Part shown: piece after piece, positions 14,324-21,157 of the stretch | How positions within the stretch are numbered: the stretch's first letter is position 1 | Layout of the letters: every line of letters begins with the position of its first letter | IMG/VR virus record: IMGVR_UViG_3300036832_001683 | Coordinates: 1 to 42,376 of that record | Source: a virus | DNA length: 42,376 nucleotides | Strand: one strand, 5' to 3' | Translations under genes and position numbers: made by a program | The notes under the pieces: model-generated | What the model was told of the DNA's origin: nothing | Databases searched by the model: none | What the model saw: the letters and a program-made list of their open reading frames with translations, nothing else

Positions 14324-15349
14324 ATGGCAACAGTAAACCAACCCCTGTACGGAGCAGTCTCCACGACAGACAAAGCGTCTGAGTACAGGATTTATTTCGC
14401 GAAAAAGCTCTTGGAGCATCAGATTGATAAGCTCCAGCTAGAACAGTACGGCTATCAAGCCGAGATCCCGCAAGGTCAGGGTTCCAAGACCATGCGGATA
14501 TTCAGGGCGCCTCCGGCCAATATCGCTAACGTCATCACCTTAACAGAAGGCACCCCTCCTACTCAGGCTCCGTACAAACTCATCTTCGAGTTCATTACCC
14601 GAACCCTGCAGCAGTACGGTTCGTACGGGCAAGTGTCCGATATTGTCGACGAAACCGAATTCTTGAACACGGGCGAGGCGCTCATGACCAAGTTCGGCGA
14701 GGAAGCCGCGCTCTGGTGCGATACTCTGATCAGGAACGCTTGCATTAATGGGACAACCGAGGAACCAACCAAGTTCGGTCGATTGTACGCAGGTACCGCG
14801 ACAGATTTTGCATCGCTGGTCGCCTTAACAGGCGCTACTGGGCGCATGTCCGGCGATGATGTCATCGATTCGACAACCAAGTTGCGCGTACAGAAAGCTA
14901 AATCTTTCGATGATGGCACTTTTGTCGCGGTGGTTTCACCGGAACAGGAACGCGACCTGATCGAGGAACAAGGTTCAGCCTGGGTGTACGCTTCTTCTTT
15001 CAATAAACCTGACCAGATCTGGAAGGGCGAGATCGGTACGCTAAGCGGTATCAAGGTCGTGCGCGGTACTAACCCGATGTACCAGACGAGCGGCGGTGGT
15101 GAAGGTGTTTCCCAGACTACCGGCCCGATTATCGCAGCGTTGGTGTTCGGCAAAGATTCTTTCGCTGTGCCGAAACTTTCCGGCGAGAACCCGCCAAGCC
15201 CAAAGGTTTATACCATCACCAACCCGGATAGTGGGAATCCTTTTGGCCAATGGATAACCTACGTGTGGAAAACCTTTTACAACGCAGTTTGTCTTAGCAC
15301 ATGGAACGGCATTGTGCTACAGAGCCAAACTGCGTATACTGGAACGTAA
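14324..15349 (+). CDS. Major capsid protein, N4-gp56 type
   Basis: 341 residues, HK97-fold-type capsid subunit by family. Family-like blocks are VITLTEGTPPTQAPYKLIFE (about 81-100), ITRTLQQYGSYGQVSDIV just after, and SVSP-like loops later (AVVSPEQERDLIEE). There is no cleaved N-terminal delta domain to see, fitting the separate scaffold. An AT-rich leader (14303-14323) with imperfect dyad TTAATT-5-AATTAA precedes it; such leaders often favour high expression. The gene stops four bases before the end of an antisense HNH gene, so the late gene order is interrupted just after the capsid gene. Confidence 0.88.
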   Translation: MATVNQPLYGAVSTTDKASEYRIYFAKKLLEHQIDKLQLEQYGYQAEIPQGQGSKTMRIFRAPPANIANVITLTEGTPPTQAPYKLIFEFITRTLQQYGSYGQVSDIVDETEFLNTGEALMTKFGEEAALWCDTLIRNACINGTTEEPTKFGRLYAGTATDFASLVALTGATGRMSGDDVIDSTTKLRVQKAKSFDDGTFVAVVSPEQERDLIEEQGSAWVYASSFNKPDQIWKGEIGTLSGIKVVRGTNPMYQTSGGGEGVSQTTGPIIAALVFGKDSFAVPKLSGENPPSPKVYTITNPDSGNPFGQWITYVWKTFYNAVCLSTWNGIVLQSQTAYTGT

Positions 15350-15353
15350 TTAC

Positions 15354-16031
15354 CTAATAACCAAGCATTTGCAAAAGATTATTCCATGCTTTTGGATGGT
15401 CGTTGCACAACTTAACTGCATGCCATACAAGGTCAAGAGGAACGTTGTTAGAGCTAGCAAAGGACGAAATGGATTCACCATTTGGAAGCCGGATGTTTCG
15501 ATTGGTATTCCATGTTTGTTGATTCTTTGGAATGAAACGGCAATTCTCTGGATAGTAACCTTGTTTGACATCGTTACGTTCAAGTGTCAGCGATTGGTTG
15601 TCTTTGTATCCAGCTTTTTGGGCCCATTCAAAAAATCCTTCGAATGTTTCCCATTCAGGACAATACGTGATGCCTTTCCCGCCGTAATATTCATACCCGG
15701 TTTCTCTGGGATCAGTACAACGGCGTTTCATGTGAAACCAGGCTATATACAGAGGGGTTCTGCTCATGCCGTGCGTGCGATTAGCCTTGCCGCTAGCAGA
15801 GCGAGCAGCCTGTTGTTTGACCGATTTCGTCTCCCTCTGGCATCCGCAATTTGTGGAGATACCTCCACGCAAATTGGTGGAATCGACCCAGCCGGTGTTT
15901 CCACACTGACAGGTACAAAACCACATAGTGCGGTTTCCTCGACCGTCTGGACGTGGCTTGGATTGATGTGGACCAGTGACGGTCCAATGATCGAAAGTTT
16001 GGTTTTTTAGTTCAATGAATGGTTTACCCAT
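15354..16031 (-). CDS. Free-standing HNH-type homing endonuclease, antisense
   Basis: 225 residues on the minus strand between capsid and decoration genes, while neighbours for 20 kb run rightward. The N-terminal zinc ribbon is WFCTCQCGNTGW...TNCGCQR (about 36-67). The nuclease-like centre contains KRRCTDP, YEYYGGKGITYCPEW (a YGG-x-GI block) and the HNH-like run SLTLERNDVKQGYYPENCRF. A C-terminal NUMOD-like segment (ISSFASSNNVPLDLVWHAV) probably contacts DNA. This layout is typical of phage homing endonucleases that cut alleles lacking the gene and spread by gene conversion. Its insertion 4 bases from the capsid stop, near an invariant target, is typical. Activity cannot be judged from sequence alone. 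Confidence 0.8.
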   Translation of the reverse strand: MGKPFIELKNQTFDHWTVTGPHQSKPRPDGRGNRTMWFCTCQCGNTGWVDSTNLRGGISTNCGCQRETKSVKQQAARSASGKANRTHGMSRTPLYIAWFHMKRRCTDPRETGYEYYGGKGITYCPEWETFEGFFEWAQKAGYKDNQSLTLERNDVKQGYYPENCRFIPKNQQTWNTNRNIRLPNGESISSFASSNNVPLDLVWHAVKLCNDHPKAWNNLLQMLGY

Positions 16032-16072
16032 TCTTTATATATCGACAATGAAGACATTAACTAAAGGGATTT

Positions 16073-16558
16073 ATGGCAACCCTGGTTAAAAACGCTTTTC
16101 ATAGCGGTCCTGGCAGTCATTGCAATCTCTGGCTCGATAGCGTCAGCGGGTTGTCGCTCGGTTCGGTGATTACTGTTGGTAACAAGTACACGGCGATCAT
16201 TGAAGCGCTGCTTCCTTTTAATACGGTGAAGGTCAGAATGACTTATATGGCTGCGCCGGGAACGGTTGGCACTATTCTGCGTACCGGCGCTAGCGTCGGG
16301 TTGATTACGATCAGTTCGTTAGCGCCCAGTACTGCGGTACACGGCACCAGCGCCTTTACCCTGACTGTTAACGGGGGAGGGTTCCAGAACGGGTGTGTGG
16401 TCTTGTGGGGCGGTTCAGCCAGGCCGACCACCTTTGTCAGCGCTACTCAGGTTACCGCACAGATTTCCGCAACCGATATTCTAAATGCGGGCACTGTGTC
16501 CGTTACCGTACAGACCGGAGGCAACAGCAGTCCGGGAAGCAACTTCACTATTACTTAA
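16073..16558 (+). CDS. Capsid-region protein with IPT/TIG Ig-like domain
   Basis: 161 residues; AAAGGGA lies five bases before ATG 16073. Residues 1-80 are a beta-rich domain of unknown family (NLWLDSVSGLSLGSVITVG). Residues about 80-161 match the IPT/TIG fold: 'ITISSLAPSTAVHGTSAFTL', V-x-G-x-G-F, 'VLWGG', T-x-[FV]-x-SATQVTA, and GTVSVTVQTGGNSSPGSNF at the end. These Ig-like domains occur in phage decoration proteins and tail-tip adhesins. The place just after the major capsid gene suggests capsid decoration, perhaps with sugar-binding Ig domains on the shell, but head-tail use is possible. Confidence 0.7.
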   Translation: MATLVKNAFHSGPGSHCNLWLDSVSGLSLGSVITVGNKYTAIIEALLPFNTVKVRMTYMAAPGTVGTILRTGASVGLITISSLAPSTAVHGTSAFTLTVNGGGFQNGCVVLWGGSARPTTFVSATQVTAQISATDILNAGTVSVTVQTGGNSSPGSNFTIT

Positions 16559-16574
16559 ACGAAAGGAAAACAAT

Positions 16575-17006
16575 ATGGCAGCACTAATAGGAGTTTCAGT
16601 CAAACCCGGTGCCGGAGGCGGTGATGATAGTTATGTCTGCACGGTTCCTCTGGACCTGTTATCGGAGGACGGGGTTCCTCCAGCCGAAGGAGACAAGGTC
16701 AGCTACTCGGTGGACGGCACCGTTCAGTCCGTGGACGGTAACAATGCGAATGTTGAGATCGACGCTGTTAACGGGCAACCCGTTGAAGGATCAGCAGCCG
16801 AGGAAGCCGGAGAATCGCCGGAGGAAGAAGCGAGCGAAGATCAGGGAACCGGAGCAAACAAGCCTCCGGTAGCCGCAGGTGGCAAAAAGGCTATGGGTCC
16901 GATTCCACCGGTAACCGGTATCCCGCCAGTCAATAAAGCGGCTACTGCTTTGATGGGTAAAAACCTGCGAAAGAAAGCGGCGGCAAACTCGCTGGGAATG
17001 TTTTGA
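16575..17006 (+). CDS. Hypothetical virion protein with acidic low-complexity centre
   Basis: 143 residues. Start ATG 16575 chosen for the GAAAGGA site eight bases upstream. The N-terminal half is a strand-rich domain with repeated VDG turns (SYSVDGTVQSVDG). The middle is very acidic (AAEEAGESPEEEASED). The C-terminus is Pro/Gly then basic (KAATALMGKNLRKKAAAN). It could be a head-associated or decoration protein; no family is recognised. Confidence 0.6.
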   Translation: MAALIGVSVKPGAGGGDDSYVCTVPLDLLSEDGVPPAEGDKVSYSVDGTVQSVDGNNANVEIDAVNGQPVEGSAAEEAGESPEEEASEDQGTGANKPPVAAGGKKAMGPIPPVTGIPPVNKAATALMGKNLRKKAAANSLGMF

Positions 17007-17167
17007 ACATCATCGTCAGGAAATCTGGCCCTGAGTCTGAACGGAAAGCCAAGGAGTATCTGGATCAGACTCGGCGCCATTATTATAACCGGGAGATTCG
17101 TGACGGATCTCGGTTTCGCAGCAAGGCTGGAACCAAGGAACAGATCAGGAAAGTCCTGCAACAGTGA
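17003..17167 (+). CDS. Small basic protein, 54 residues, TTG start
   Basis: A TTG at 17003 overlaps the stop of the preceding gene (TTTTGA), and the frame ends TGA 17165-17167, overlapping the GTG of the next gene (GTGA). The product is basic and helical (MNIIVRKSGPESERKAKEYL... KAGTKEQIRKVLQQ). No family is recognised. Overlap at both ends makes a real gene likely although there is no ATG. Confidence 0.55.
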   Translation: MNIIVRKSGPESERKAKEYLDQTRRHYYNREIRDGSRFRSKAGTKEQIRKVLQQ

Positions 17168-17637
17168 GAAACGTTGATTTAACGCCCAGAATCGAGAAGC
17201 TGGATTTGATCAAACAGTTGTATGGCAGTTTCGATCTGGATGTTAACTCCGGCCGTCCAAACTTGCAGTGGGAACATCGTAACCTGGCCAATGTCAGATT
17301 GCCGTTCCTGCTCCAAAGCACCTGGTTTCCAGAATTCTGGTATCGGCGAATTCCTGTTAACCGGCGAGCGGCAGATTCCCTGCTGAAGATCATGACGGAC
17401 CTTTCCGTGCTTTACACGCCTGAATCTATGGCCAGGAACGGTCTGGATCAGTTTGTGCGCTGTTACGGGTTCGGGGTCGGTGAACCCAATCTTTTCTGGT
17501 ACGGGGCAGGCTGGGAACTTGCGCCGACGGTTACCGGCGAAGTACTGGCCGACGCCATCAAACTATTTCTGAAACACGGTTGGACCTATAACGGGTACGA
17601 GGAGCGAAAAAAACTTCGTGAATTCGAATACTGGTAA
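17164..17637 (+). CDS. M15 peptidase-like protein lacking metal ligands
   Basis: 157 residues from GTG 17164. Residues 44-110 follow the layout of phage M15/VanY-type peptidases: VRLPFLLQSTWF, then RRIPVNRRAADSLLKIM, and LDQFVRCYGFGVG (94-106), where the family usually reads LGLDLFGGCYN-R. The metal site that should be S-x-H-x-x-G-x-A-x-D is NLFWYGAGWELAP here (109-121), so His is Phe111 and Asp is Glu118. The C-terminal His of M-H-F is missing in LREFEYW. All three zinc ligands are lost while the scaffold remains, so a non-catalytic binding or structural role is inferred, not shown. It heads a lysis cassette, so peptidoglycan recognition is plausible. Confidence 0.55.
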   Translation: MRNVDLTPRIEKLDLIKQLYGSFDLDVNSGRPNLQWEHRNLANVRLPFLLQSTWFPEFWYRRIPVNRRAADSLLKIMTDLSVLYTPESMARNGLDQFVRCYGFGVGEPNLFWYGAGWELAPTVTGEVLADAIKLFLKHGWTYNGYEERKKLREFEYW

Positions 17638-17966
17638 TGGCAGAAAATGGGAAATCTGTGCTCAACGTGCTGGCTGGGAGCGGCAATCAGCTTGTGCAAC
17701 TTGGCACTCTTGGGCTGGTCGCGGTTTCCGGTCTTACGAGCTTTTTCCAGACCAATCAGGTGGGTGAACAAGGCAGGGCGGACCGGGACAAGGCTATTCG
17801 CGAGATTCACCAGCTCTACGATAAGGTGGACGATTTCGAGAATCGACAAAAGAAGGTTTTGGAGAACCAGGCTCAGATGTTGAGCAACCAGGATGCCGTG
17901 TTACGCGTGTTGCGCGACAACCAGCAGCGTTATTTGCATGACATAATTCCCAAGCAAGGACCATGA
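17637..17966 (+). CDS. XhlA-like membrane protein (holin or antiholin candidate)
   Basis: 109 residues. One hydrophobic segment near residues 20-38 (LVQLGTLGLVAVSGLTSFF) is followed by a charged coiled coil from about 48 to 105 (RDKAIREIHQLYDKVDDFE ... ENQAQMLSNQDAVLRVLRDNQ). The order is reversed relative to classic XhlA (coil then anchor), but the size and single span fit accessory lysis proteins. It lies between the M15-like gene and the chitosanase-like gene, with one-base overlap upstream and a four-base overlap downstream. Confidence 0.6.
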   Translation: MAENGKSVLNVLAGSGNQLVQLGTLGLVAVSGLTSFFQTNQVGEQGRADRDKAIREIHQLYDKVDDFENRQKKVLENQAQMLSNQDAVLRVLRDNQQRYLHDIIPKQGP

Positions 17967-18610
17967 ATAAAATAAAAACTATCGGTGGGGTAGCTGTTTA
18001 TGAGGAAGGGAACGCTTTCCTGTACAAGACAGGAGCAACGGTAAACGGTGATGGAGCCCCGCACTGTTATCATCCGGACGATTCGAAAGGTCTGGATTAT
18101 CTTGCTAATGCCGGTGAGCCCGGCAATTGGTGGGGAGTTTATGCGCCCAAAGGGAGCCCGGTAACTCAGACAATTTATCATCCTGCGCCCGGTTACTATA
18201 TCTCGACAACCGCGCTTTGCGATTCCAGCTATCCGGAAGATCACCCGTATCATTACATTGATTCAGAACGTTACCCGTTCATGGTTGTTCCAGGCAAATT
18301 TGGGGAAAACTGGCAATTGGGCGATGTGGGATTCTGCTATAACGAGAACACCGGCGACAACATGTATTGTGCTACCGCCGATATCGGACCCCAGAACCAT
18401 ATCGGTGAGGTTTCCATCATGCTGGCGAATTGTCTGGGCCTGGATTACAGCCCGAAAAAGGGAGGTGTTGAATCGGGCATTGTGTACATAGTGTTTCCTG
18501 GCAGCGATCCTTGGTACAAGCCTTGGAGCGACAAGTGCAAGATCGCTATCGATACTTTTGAAACTTGGGGCGGGTTAAGAAAGCTCCAAAAATTGATGCC
18601 ACATTTATGA
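17963..18610 (+). CDS. GH75 chitosanase-like enzyme, probable endolysin
   Basis: 215 residues; no signal peptide, so release would need a holin. It matches the GH75 chitosanase family: DGAPHCYHPDD, LDYLANAGEPGNWWGVY (44-60), then PAPGYYISTTAL, RYPFMVVP, QLGDVGFCYNENTG, and the catalytic block ATADIGPQNHIGEVS. Asp140 and Glu149 are nine residues apart, the same spacing as the catalytic Asp/Glu pair of the Fusarium GH75 enzyme. VYIVFPGSD closes the fold. GH75 enzymes cut beta-1,4 glucosamine polymers; in this lysis context the target is inferred to be peptidoglycan or a capsule with de-acetylated sugars. The stop overlaps the next start (ATGA). Confidence 0.75.
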   Translation: MNKIKTIGGVAVYEEGNAFLYKTGATVNGDGAPHCYHPDDSKGLDYLANAGEPGNWWGVYAPKGSPVTQTIYHPAPGYYISTTALCDSSYPEDHPYHYIDSERYPFMVVPGKFGENWQLGDVGFCYNENTGDNMYCATADIGPQNHIGEVSIMLANCLGLDYSPKKGGVESGIVYIVFPGSDPWYKPWSDKCKIAIDTFETWGGLRKLQKLMPHL

Positions 18611-18786
18611 TCTCTGCGCTCATCAGCTGGCTGGTCTTGGTCATTATCGTCTGTTTGCTCTACTGGATCTTGAGCCAGTTCGCACCACAACCAATTTTGA
18701 AAATCTGTTTGGTTGTCTGTGTGGTGATCATTGTTCTAGGCTTGGTTTTTTTGCTGTTGCCGTTGGCCGGAGTACATCATTTGTGA
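18607..18786 (+). CDS. Holin candidate, two membrane spans
   Basis: 59 residues from ATG 18607, which overlaps the chitosanase stop. Two hydrophobic helices (about 3-25, ALISWLVLVIIVCLLYWIL, and 30-55, ILKICLVVCVVIIVLGLVF) are joined by a short polar hinge FAPQP. No family can be named, but small two-helix proteins directly after an endolysin gene are the usual form of class II holins. It would form the membrane lesion that lets out or triggers the GH75 enzyme. The stop overlaps the next start as GTGA (18783-18786). Confidence 0.65.
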   Translation: MISALISWLVLVIIVCLLYWILSQFAPQPILKICLVVCVVIIVLGLVFLLLPLAGVHHL

Positions 18787-19583
18787 GTGCAACCGATATA
18801 GTTTTTTCTCCACAAAGCATTACGGCCATGAAACTGAACCTCATGGTTAAGGAACTCAATGCGGCAATTGCTGCCGGAGGCGGTGGCGGAACTGTTTCGG
18901 GTACCCTGATCTATGGAGAGGTTCCGGCCGGGACCGTGAACGGTGTTAACAAGGCTTTTACGACTGCCAATGCCTATCGTCCGAACCTGTTGTCCGTTTT
19001 CCTGAATGGCGTTCGTCAGCGGCGCACGAACGATTATACCGAGACCAGTAATAATTCCTTCAGTTTTGTGGCTGCTCCGGTATCTGGCGATATCCTGAGT
19101 GTCGATTATATGCAGGGAGCCGGGTTTGGGGCGGCAGTGACCGCTTTCGGTTCTCAGACTCCGGCTAGTACCAATCCCGGGTCGTACACGCTTGGGAACA
19201 CTTTTCAGTTTCCTTCGGCGGGACAGATTACCGCGTTGGGATATTATCGTTCCAACTCCGGCAATTCCGCCAGCCACACGCTACGGATATGGAATACTGG
19301 CGGGACGCAACTGGTGAGCGTATCAACTTCAGGGGAAACGGGTACCGGGTGGAAAACAGCTGCATTGACCACGCCTTTGGCAGTGTCGGTTAATCAAAGC
19401 CTGATTGTTACCGCTGATATTCTGACTACTGACTATTTTGGCTACTCGGCGGCTCCAGTAACATCGGACACTACTTATATTTCCTGGGTTGAAGGGCGCT
19501 ACGGGACGACTATTGGAGCCTTTCCATCCACTTCAGGTGCCTACAATTATTTTGCAGACGTGACTTTCCAACCGGCACTTTAA
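18783..19583 (+). CDS. Fibre-like protein with DUF4082 domain
   Basis: 266 residues from GTG 18783. A short helix (KLNLMVKELNAAI) is followed by a Gly run and a linker module (residues about 42-115), VPAGTVNGVNKAFTT ... VFLNGVRQRRTNDYT ... VSGDILSVDY. The same module ends the protein at 19584-20606. Residues about 135-266 match DUF4082, an Ig/galactose-binding-like fold: YTLGNTFQFPSAGQITALGY, GYYRS, HTLRIWNTGGTQL, GTGWKTAALTTPL. DUF4082 domains are carbohydrate-associated, so this is a receptor-binding appendage candidate. Confidence 0.65.
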   Translation: MSATDIVFSPQSITAMKLNLMVKELNAAIAAGGGGGTVSGTLIYGEVPAGTVNGVNKAFTTANAYRPNLLSVFLNGVRQRRTNDYTETSNNSFSFVAAPVSGDILSVDYMQGAGFGAAVTAFGSQTPASTNPGSYTLGNTFQFPSAGQITALGYYRSNSGNSASHTLRIWNTGGTQLVSVSTSGETGTGWKTAALTTPLAVSVNQSLIVTADILTTDYFGYSAAPVTSDTTYISWVEGRYGTTIGAFPSTSGAYNYFADVTFQPAL

Positions 19584-20606
19584 ATGGCTACTACCCAGAT
19601 TCGCGGCAATACCCAGATCATCGGGCTGACCGTGGCGGACGCACAGGTCGCTGCAGCTGCAGCTATTCAGACTTCCAAGCTGCAGGACGGCGCGCTTTTC
19701 GTTAAAAGTGACGGGAGCGTAGCGATGACCGCTTCGCTCAACCTGGGCACCCACACAATTACCAATGTGGTTGACCCGGTAAATCCGCAGGATGCCGCGA
19801 CCAGGGCTTGGGTATTGGCGAATGTTGCCGGAGGGGTGGTGAGTTCCACTACGGTGATGGTTGCGAGTACCGCTAACTTGACCCTTTCAGGCACGCAAAC
19901 TGTCGATGGAATTGCCCTGGCAGCTGGTAACACCATTCTGGTTAAAGATCAGACCACCCAGAGCGGGAACGGGATCTATGCGGTTGCGTCAACGGCGTGG
20001 ACCAGGTTGGCGGCCATGGATACCTGGGCTGAAGTGCCTGGTATGATTGTCTCGGTCCAGCAGGGCACTGCCAATCACGATACCATCTGGTTATCGGTGG
20101 CCGATGCTGGCGGCACGCTAGGCACTACCGCAATCACCTTTGCCCAGATCCCTGGACCCTCGGATATCACGGCTGGAGCCGGTCTTCTGCGCACCGGTCA
20201 GGTAATCGATGTGGTGGCAGCGGACACTTCGATGACCGTCAACGCCGATAGCCTGGGCGTTAAACTCGATCCTGCGCGCGCGGTTGGGCTCGGGGCTGGA
20301 GGCATCGGAGTCAATGTCGATGGAACAACTCTGGTCATCAGCGCCAATACCTTGGGCGTTAAACCGGGCACTTATCTGGGAGCAGCCAACATCGTGACTC
20401 GCGAAACGCCAACTGGAGCTGTTAACAGTTCGAATGTGACTTTTACTCTTGTGGCAACACCTACGGCTGGCACCGAAGAAGTGTTCTTGAACGGTCTTCT
20501 GCAGGAACCGGGCGCGGGCAACGATTACACGATCAGCGGAGCAACCATTACCATGCTGGCTGCTCCGATCACCGGTGACCGACTAAGGGTAAACTATCGG
20601 AAATAA
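19584..20606 (+). CDS. Tail-fibre-like protein
   Basis: 340 residues. The N-terminus MATTQIRGNTQIIGLTVADA is the common attachment-type start of podovirus and siphovirus fibres. A glycine/alanine/threonine-rich beta-structure follows, with the typical fibre phrases LNLGTHTITNVVDPVNPQDAA and GLGAGGIGVNVDG. A domain in the middle (DTWAEVPGMIVSV, TIWLSVADAGGTLGTT) is probably a beta-rich insert. Its C-terminal ~65 residues (TPTGAVNSSNVTFTL ... VFLNGLLQEPGAGNDYTIS) repeat a module also in the previous gene. Probably a trimeric fibre or adaptor. It touches the genes on both sides without gaps. Confidence 0.7.
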   Translation: MATTQIRGNTQIIGLTVADAQVAAAAAIQTSKLQDGALFVKSDGSVAMTASLNLGTHTITNVVDPVNPQDAATRAWVLANVAGGVVSSTTVMVASTANLTLSGTQTVDGIALAAGNTILVKDQTTQSGNGIYAVASTAWTRLAAMDTWAEVPGMIVSVQQGTANHDTIWLSVADAGGTLGTTAITFAQIPGPSDITAGAGLLRTGQVIDVVAADTSMTVNADSLGVKLDPARAVGLGAGGIGVNVDGTTLVISANTLGVKPGTYLGAANIVTRETPTGAVNSSNVTFTLVATPTAGTEEVFLNGLLQEPGAGNDYTISGATITMLAAPITGDRLRVNYRK

Positions 20607-21154
20607 TGTCAGCAACACTCATACGCGGGCGACAAGTTCTGGATGCAAGCATCCAAAGAGTTGATCTGGACACTGTTACTTCCGGGCAGGCGGTAGCAAC
20701 CAAAATTGTTCAGGGCGCCGGGATTACCCTGAGTTCTACCGGAGTCGATTCCGGTACCGGAGACGTGACTGTTTCCGCTACAGCCGATCCAGGCACCTGG
20801 ACAACACCGAGTTTTGCAACAGGATGGAGCGACGGAGGTTCGTGCGCTTATCGTATCCAGGTTATTGGTTCAGTGTCAACGGTGTTTTGCCGTGGAATAG
20901 CTCTACAAGCTGCAGCTGCCGCCGCTGCCGCCTTTACCTTGCCCTCCGGCGCCAGGCCTTCTATGTTGCGCGTTTGCAATTTAGGAGGATTCCAAAATGA
21001 TGATGATGCTACTCAGGTACTGGTTCTTTACGCGGCACAGATCGCTACCACCGGCATTGTCAGTATTTATCCGGTAATCAAATACTCGGCAGTTTGGCCG
21101 ATCAACGCCTGGGCCCAAAATGTGTATTTAGATTCACTAATCTTTAGTTTGTAA
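20606..21154 (+). CDS. Fibre tip-like protein
   Basis: 182 residues. The first 35 are a fibre-base type start (MSATLIRGRQVLDASIQRVD, as in 'TQIRG...QI' of the preceding protein). A beta-rich body follows (GDVTVSATADPGTWTTPSFA) with an Ala-rich stretch (LQAAAAAAAAFTLPSGARPS) near residues 97-117. The C-terminal half contains a LPSGARPS knob motif seen in some tail-fibre tips. Receptor contact is a possibility but there is no recognised family. Its start overlaps the previous stop by one base. Confidence 0.55.
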   Translation: MSATLIRGRQVLDASIQRVDLDTVTSGQAVATKIVQGAGITLSSTGVDSGTGDVTVSATADPGTWTTPSFATGWSDGGSCAYRIQVIGSVSTVFCRGIALQAAAAAAAAFTLPSGARPSMLRVCNLGGFQNDDDATQVLVLYAAQIATTGIVSIYPVIKYSAVWPINAWAQNVYLDSLIFSL

Positions 21155-21157
21155 ATT

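Noticed and set aside
15312-16010. Long rightward open frame after the capsid gene
   Set aside because: It overlaps the antisense HNH gene for its whole length, and its sequence shows no domain pattern, whereas the minus strand carries clear zinc-ribbon and HNH blocks.
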